A stretch of 64,000 bases of DNA from JAJFUV01 sp964561215 (GTDB lineage Bacteria; Acidobacteriota; Terriglobia; Bryobacterales; Bryobacteraceae): contig CAZLOS010000009.1 in the NCBI GenBank assembly GCA_964561215.1, forward strand, positions 12,994 to 76,993. The letters are read 5' to 3'. The notes under the pieces are model-generated. The model made no database searches. It saw nothing but the letters and a program-made list of their open reading frames with translations, and was not told the DNA's origin. Positions 60,208 through 64,000 of the stretch are shown piece after piece (within the stretch, counting starts at the first letter, position 1; every line of letters starts with the position of its first letter). The position numbers were made by a program, and so were the translations under genes.

Positions 60208-62163
60208 CTAATTCGCGGCGGTTCCGGCCTTGGCGCTCCCCGGATCCGTCATGCCCGCCGCGGCGTACACCTCGGACTCTTCGAGGGTCTCGTGAAGCAG
60301 GAGCTGCTTCACGATGGCGTCGAGCTTGTCGCGGTTCTCGCGGAGCAGACGGCGCGCTTCGGCGTAACACTCGTCGGTGATGCGGTGGACCTCTTCGTCG
60401 ACGGCATTCAGCACGGCGTCCGAGGTCCCCGCCATGCGCGGATCGCCTTCCGCGGGCAGCGCTGACAACTTGCCTACGCGGTCCGACATGCCCCACCGGC
60501 CCACCATGGCGCGGGCGATGCGCGTCACCGTCTCCAGATCGCTCTCGGCGCCGCTGGTAACCGCGCCGAACACTTCCTGTTCCGCGGCCATGCCGCCCAA
60601 CGCGCCGACGATCCGCCCTCGCAGGTAACTCACGTCGTACCCGTAGCGGTCCGTTTCCGGTGTGGACAGGGTCACGCCGAGGGCGCGGCCCCGGGGAATG
60701 ATCGAAACCTTGCGCACCGGGTCGGCGCCCGGCTGTAACATCCCAAGCAGGGCATGGCCGGCTTCATGGTAGGCCGTGCGCCGCCGCTGATCCTCGGGCA
60801 TCACCACGTTGCGGGCGGCACCGAGTTGGACCTTCTCCAACGCATCGGTGAAGTCGCGCTGCGAAACGGCATCCTGGCGGCGCCGGGCCGCCAGCAGGGC
60901 CGCCTCGTTGACCAGATTGGCCAGGTCGGCGCCGGTCATGCCGGGCGTCGATGCAGCCAACTGGTCCAGATTGGCATCCGGGGAGAGGGGGACCTTGCGG
61001 GTGTGGACGCCGAGGATGGCGGCTCGGCCCTTGCGGTCGGGCGGATGAACCGTAATCGTCCGGTCGAAGCGGCCGGGCCGCAACAGGGCCGGGTCGAGGA
61101 CGTCCGGGCGGTTGGTGGCGGCCAGCACGACCACGCCCTCTCGCCCGGAGAAGCCGTCCATCTCGGTCAGGATCTGGTTCAGGGTCTGCTCGCGCTCATC
61201 GTGGCCGCCGAAGGCCACTGCGCCGGCGCGGGTGCGCCCGATGGTGTCGATCTCGTCGATGAAGATGATTGCTGGGGCGACCTTGCGGGCTTCGGAAAAG
61301 AGTTCGCGGACCCTGCTGGCCCCCACGCCGACGATCATTTCAATAAACTCCGAAGCGCTGGCGCTGAAGAACGGAACATTCGCCTCGCCCGCCGTGGCGC
61401 GTGCCAGCAGCGTCTTGCCGGTGCCGGGTGCCCCGGCCAGCAACACGCCTTTGGGCGCGCGCGCCCCCAGGCGTTGATACTTGTCCGGGTTGCGGAGAAA
61501 ATCGACCACCTCGTTGATCTCCGCTTCGACTTCGTCGATCCCGGCGACGTCGGCGAAAGTGACGCGAATCGAACCGGGCTCGACGGGCTTGCTCGCGCCG
61601 CCTCCGAATAGCCCGCCACTCATCATGGATTTCTGGCGTTTGAAGATCCAGACGTAAAACAGCGCCAGCAACAGGAACGGCGCCACCGAGATCAGCAGAT
61701 TGGTGAACATGCCGCGCTCCTCGACAAGCGGCGTCGCCCGCACCGTCGCCTGGCTCGCCGTCAGTTGAGTTAACAGGTCGTCGGCGGCGAAAGTCGGCCG
61801 TTCAGTGGTGAACTTCTGGTAAGTCCGGCCCTGCTGGCCGGGCAACGGGACCGTTTTTTTTAAGACACCCTGGATCGTGTCGCCACGGGAGAACACTTCG
61901 GCCACGTTCTTGTCGGCTACCTGGGCCTTGAACTCCGTATACGATACGGCTTGCGGTCCGGCCAGGCGATCCTGCATTGTCAGCAGGCCGAAGAACAACA
62001 GATATCCGACGAGAAGCACCACCCCCACGATCCAGCGCGGACGCGGTTTGGATGGCTGCCCCTGCGGCAACCCTTCCGTGCGCCACGGCGGCGGAGGCGT
62101 CTGTGCCGCCGGCCGGCTCTCGCGCTGCAATTTGGATGGCTGTGGGCTGCTCTTCTCGGCCAT
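60208..62163 (-). CDS. ftsH: ATP-dependent zinc metalloprotease FtsH
   Basis: A 651-residue membrane protease. The first helix is WIVGVVLLVGYLLFFGLLTM, a periplasmic domain follows, and the second helix is FLLLALFYVWIF. The AAA domain has Walker A GAPGTGKTLLA, Walker B AIIFIDEID and the SRH ATNRPDVLDPALLRPGRFDR. The zinc site is HEAGH in RTAYHEAGHALLGML. It degrades membrane and regulatory proteins. The N-terminus carries a Pro/Gln-rich cytosolic tail of about 45 residues. The frame extends to 62208, but ATG 62163 is the first good start. Confidence 0.95.
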   Translation of the reverse strand: MAEKSSPQPSKLQRESRPAAQTPPPPWRTEGLPQGQPSKPRPRWIVGVVLLVGYLLFFGLLTMQDRLAGPQAVSYTEFKAQVADKNVAEVFSRGDTIQGVLKKTVPLPGQQGRTYQKFTTERPTFAADDLLTQLTASQATVRATPLVEERGMFTNLLISVAPFLLLALFYVWIFKRQKSMMSGGLFGGGASKPVEPGSIRVTFADVAGIDEVEAEINEVVDFLRNPDKYQRLGARAPKGVLLAGAPGTGKTLLARATAGEANVPFFSASASEFIEMIVGVGASRVRELFSEARKVAPAIIFIDEIDTIGRTRAGAVAFGGHDEREQTLNQILTEMDGFSGREGVVVLAATNRPDVLDPALLRPGRFDRTITVHPPDRKGRAAILGVHTRKVPLSPDANLDQLAASTPGMTGADLANLVNEAALLAARRRQDAVSQRDFTDALEKVQLGAARNVVMPEDQRRRTAYHEAGHALLGMLQPGADPVRKVSIIPRGRALGVTLSTPETDRYGYDVSYLRGRIVGALGGMAAEQEVFGAVTSGAESDLETVTRIARAMVGRWGMSDRVGKLSALPAEGDPRMAGTSDAVLNAVDEEVHRITDECYAEARRLLRENRDKLDAIVKQLLLHETLEESEVYAAAGMTDPGSAKAGTAAN

Positions 62164-62295
62164 GAGTCTGCTCCTTGGCGCCGATGCGCACACGCACCGA
62201 CGTGTCAATTGTACGACGCCGGGATCAAATGGCGCCGGATTCGGTCTGCATCCGGTTCTGATATCCTTGTCACTGGCATTTTGTAATTTGTTCGC

Positions 62296-62302
62296 AAAGG
62301 AG
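62296..62302 (+). promoter_or_regulatory. Ribosome binding site deciding a GTG start
   Basis: AAAGGAG lies 6 nt before GTG 62309 and supports that start over the long upstream frame. Confidence 0.8.
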
Positions 62303-62308
62303 ACGCAC

Positions 62309-63268
62309 GTGAAAGTCGGAGTTCTGACCGCGTTATTTGCCGACCTGAGTTTCGATCAGGTCATCGAGAAGATGAAGGGTTTGGGCATCGACACCGTCGA
62401 GCTCGGCACGGGTGGGTATCCTGGAGACCCGCACTGCAAGTTGTCGATGCTGGAGAACAAAGCCGCGCTAAAGGAATTCAAGCAGAAACTGGCCGATAAC
62501 GGCATTACCATCAGCGCGCTGAGTTGCCACGGCGAGCCGCTGCATCCCGATGCAGCCATCGCCAAGAGATCGCAGGAAACCAACCGCAAGACCATCCTGC
62601 TGGCCGAGAAACTCGGTGTCCCGGTAGTCGTCGACTTTTCAGGTTGCCCGGGCGACAGCGACAAGGCCAAGTGTCCGAACTGGGTTGTCTCCCCGTGGCC
62701 GCCGCACTACCAGGAACTGCTCAACTGGCAGTGGGAGAAGAAGGTCATCCCCTACTGGTCCAAGCGGACCAAGTTCGCCGCGGACCACGGCGTGAAGATC
62801 GCACTCGAAATGCACCCGGGCTTTGTGGTCTACAGCCCGCAGACGATGTTGAAGCTGCGCGCGGCTTGCGGCAAGAACATTGGCGCGAACTACGACCCCA
62901 GCCACATGTTCTGGCAGGGCATCGATCCCATAGCCGCCATCCGCGTGCTCGGCGACTCCATTTTCCACGTCCATGCCAAGGATACGCAGATCTATCCCTA
63001 CAACCTGCCCAAGTGCGGCGTGTTGGACATGAAGCCGTACACCGATGAAGCCAACCGCGGCTGGATCTTCCGCACGGTGGGCTACGGGCACGACGAAGCC
63101 TGGTGGCGGGAGTTTGTTTCCACGCTGCGGATGTACAAGTACGACTATGTGCTGTCCATCGAGCACGAAGACAGCCTGATGTCGCCCGACGAAGGCTTCA
63201 CCAAGGCGGTGAGATTCCTGAAACCCATCGTCATCGAGCAAAAACCCGGCGTCGCCTACTGGGCGTAG
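62309..63268 (+). CDS. Cytoplasmic sugar phosphate isomerase/epimerase-like TIM barrel
   Basis: A 319-residue AP-endonuclease-2-fold protein without a signal peptide. Strand-end residues fit metal-dependent isomerases: GIDTVELGTGGYPGDPHC, ALSCHGEPLHPD, VALEMHPGF-like KIALEMHPGFVVYSP, NYDPSHMFWQGIDPIAA, IFHVHAKDTQIYPYN and LSIEHEDSLM. It probably acts on a keto- or inositol-like sugar. The open frame extends back to 61877, but that part overlaps ftsH and has no homology; GTG 62309 with AAAGGAG is the start. It ends before a clear terminator. Confidence 0.86.
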   Translation: MKVGVLTALFADLSFDQVIEKMKGLGIDTVELGTGGYPGDPHCKLSMLENKAALKEFKQKLADNGITISALSCHGEPLHPDAAIAKRSQETNRKTILLAEKLGVPVVVDFSGCPGDSDKAKCPNWVVSPWPPHYQELLNWQWEKKVIPYWSKRTKFAADHGVKIALEMHPGFVVYSPQTMLKLRAACGKNIGANYDPSHMFWQGIDPIAAIRVLGDSIFHVHAKDTQIYPYNLPKCGVLDMKPYTDEANRGWIFRTVGYGHDEAWWREFVSTLRMYKYDYVLSIEHEDSLMSPDEGFTKAVRFLKPIVIEQKPGVAYWA

Positions 63269-63300
63269 GCCGGACCCGCGCTGACAGACACGCAACTATC

Positions 63301-63333
63301 GAAGGCCACCCCGGCGGGTGGCCTTCTCCTTTT
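63301..63333 (+). terminator. Rho-independent terminator of the isomerase-like gene
   Basis: GAAGGCCACCC (63301-63311) and GGGTGGCCTTC (63316-63326) form a perfect 11-bp stem with a CGGC loop, then TCCTTTT. Confidence 0.85.
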
Positions 63334-63353
63334 GCACCGGAAGGAGAACAGGG

Positions 63354-63791
63354 ATGAGCGATGTAGTGAGCAGTTTTTCAATTTCCATGGAACAGGTTGG
63401 GAGTTACGAGTTCCGGGTGAAGTTCGACAAGGAACACTACCCGGAATTGACCATGGATGAACCCGCACCGTTGGGCAAAGACACTGGTCCCAGCCCCGTA
63501 CGCATTCTCGCCGCGGCTGTTGGCAACTGCCTGGCTGCGAGCCTGGTGTTTTGCGCCGCCAGGCGGGGTGTTGAGATCAAGTCGATGCGCGGAGACGTGC
63601 GCGTCGAAATCGTGCGGAACGAAAACAAACGCTTAAGGGTAGGCAGGATGGAGGTTGAGATCGATCCCGGGCTGGAGGCGGAGAGCATAGAGAAAATGAA
63701 AGCCTGCCTGCCTGCGTTTGAAGACTTCTGCACGGTGACGGCCAGCGTCCGTCAGGGCATCGACATCGTGACGCGGGTGAAGGGCCTCTGA
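63354..63791 (+). CDS. OsmC-family protein
   Basis: A 145-residue OsmC/Ohr-fold protein. The two redox cysteines are in GNCLAASLVF and EDFCTVTASV, at the usual positions, so thiol peroxidase activity against organic hydroperoxides is plausible. The GPSPVRILAAAVGNC segment matches the OsmC/YhfA group. AAGGAG at 63341-63346 precedes ATG 63354 by 7 nt. Nothing beside it indicates a regulator. Confidence 0.9.
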   Translation: MSDVVSSFSISMEQVGSYEFRVKFDKEHYPELTMDEPAPLGKDTGPSPVRILAAAVGNCLAASLVFCAARRGVEIKSMRGDVRVEIVRNENKRLRVGRMEVEIDPGLEAESIEKMKACLPAFEDFCTVTASVRQGIDIVTRVKGL

Positions 63792-63813
63792 CAGGCGCCG
63801 GAGGCCCTCGCGC

Positions 63814-64000
63814 TTACCAGCGATTCCGTCCCTGACCGCCGCGTCCGCCGCCGCCACCACCGTTGCGGCCGCGTCCGCCACCACCCCCGCTCGGGCGCCG
63901 GCCGAATCCGCCGCCGCCACCACCGCCTTCACGCGGCGGCCGAGCTTCATTCACTACGAGGGCGCGCCCCTGCATGTCTCGCCCGTTACAGGCCTTGATC
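63814..64000 (-). CDS. Glycine-rich RRM RNA-binding protein (partial, runs off right edge)
   Basis: The visible 61 C-terminal residues begin with IKACNGRDMQGRALVVNEAR, the typical end of a single RNA-recognition motif in bacterial cold-shock-like RRM proteins, and continue as a Gly/Arg tail (repeats of GGGGGRG type) to NRW. The tail resembles RGG boxes that bind RNA. The N-terminal part of the RRM lies outside the window. Confidence 0.85.
   Translation of the reverse strand, partial: IKACNGRDMQGRALVVNEARPPREGGGGGGGFGRRPSGGGGGRGRNGGGGGGRGGQGRNRW

Noticed and set aside
61877..62308. N-terminal extension of the TIM-barrel isomerase gene
   Set aside because: It runs through the antisense of ftsH and has no domain; GTG 62309 has a strong ribosome site.

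Overview
The window is about 64 kb of GC-rich bacterial chromosome with no rRNA, tRNA, CRISPR array, transposase or phage gene that I can see. The gene set points to an Acidobacteriota member of the Solibacter/Bryobacter type. The pointers are a giant Oar-like TonB-dependent receptor with an N-terminal carboxypeptidase-regulatory domain, LptD (so a Gram-negative envelope), several Tat-exported sugar-active proteins, a TMTC-like TPR membrane protein and a DUF2339 protein. This assignment is inferred from gene content, not from a marker-gene tree.

Layout. 1-2656 (minus): partial response regulator, RsbV-like anti-anti-sigma factor, RsbW-like kinase, DUF4920 lipid-free secreted protein, methyltransferase. 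2715-5330: Old Yellow Enzyme fused to a GltD-like Fe-S/FAD module. 5327-10884: a GGDEF-EAL protein divergent from a TPR/beta-barrel outer-membrane protein that overlaps a glycoside-hydrolase-like secreted protein, resembling an exopolysaccharide export pair. 10947-16856: LolD-like ATPase, ClpC, membrane pyrophosphatase HppA closed by a clear terminator. 16978-29231: a glycan-use island (two Tat-exported TIM-barrel proteins, GH2, GH33-type sialidase, ROK regulator, TonB-dependent receptor). 29294-33756: lytic transglycosylase, DUF2339 protein, M48 peptidase. 33910-34722: a small arm-less HU-like protein followed by a protein with an HU-like segment joined to a TIR domain, the most unusual unit here. 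34705-38658: small TPR protein, UvrC without its helix-hairpin-helix tail, two metallophosphoesterases. 38679-39214: frameshifted membrane-protein remnant. 39319-42534: PfkB kinase, glycosyltransferase-like membrane protein, DapF with a Cys-to-Ser change. 42555-45874: secreted six-hairpin glycosidase-like protein and Tat-exported fucose-isomerase-like protein. 45954-50874: Pgi, RDD protein, LptD. 50881-53062: exported sugar isomerase-like protein and a Gfo/Idh oxidoreductase broken by an in-frame TAG. 53100-54333: rpmI, rplT, ZapB-like, ZapA. 54427-64000: SYLF protein, small coiled-coil protein, double-propeller secreted protein, TMTC-like protein, FtsH, sugar isomerase-like protein, OsmC, and the tail of a glycine-rich RRM protein.

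Functional reading. Housekeeping genes (clpC, hppA, uvrC, dapF, pgi, lptD, rpmI-rplT, zapA, ftsH) alternate with accessory blocks for carbohydrate capture and breakdown. The receptor would import large glycan fragments, the sialidase, GH2 and TIM-barrel enzymes would trim them, and the ROK repressor would sense a product sugar. Several sugar oxidoreductases and isomerases carry Tat signals, so part of the sugar chemistry may happen in the periplasm. The HU-TIR pair is the best candidate for a little-described system: a predicted nucleic-acid-binding segment attached directly to a domain family often used for NAD+ cleavage or immune signalling.
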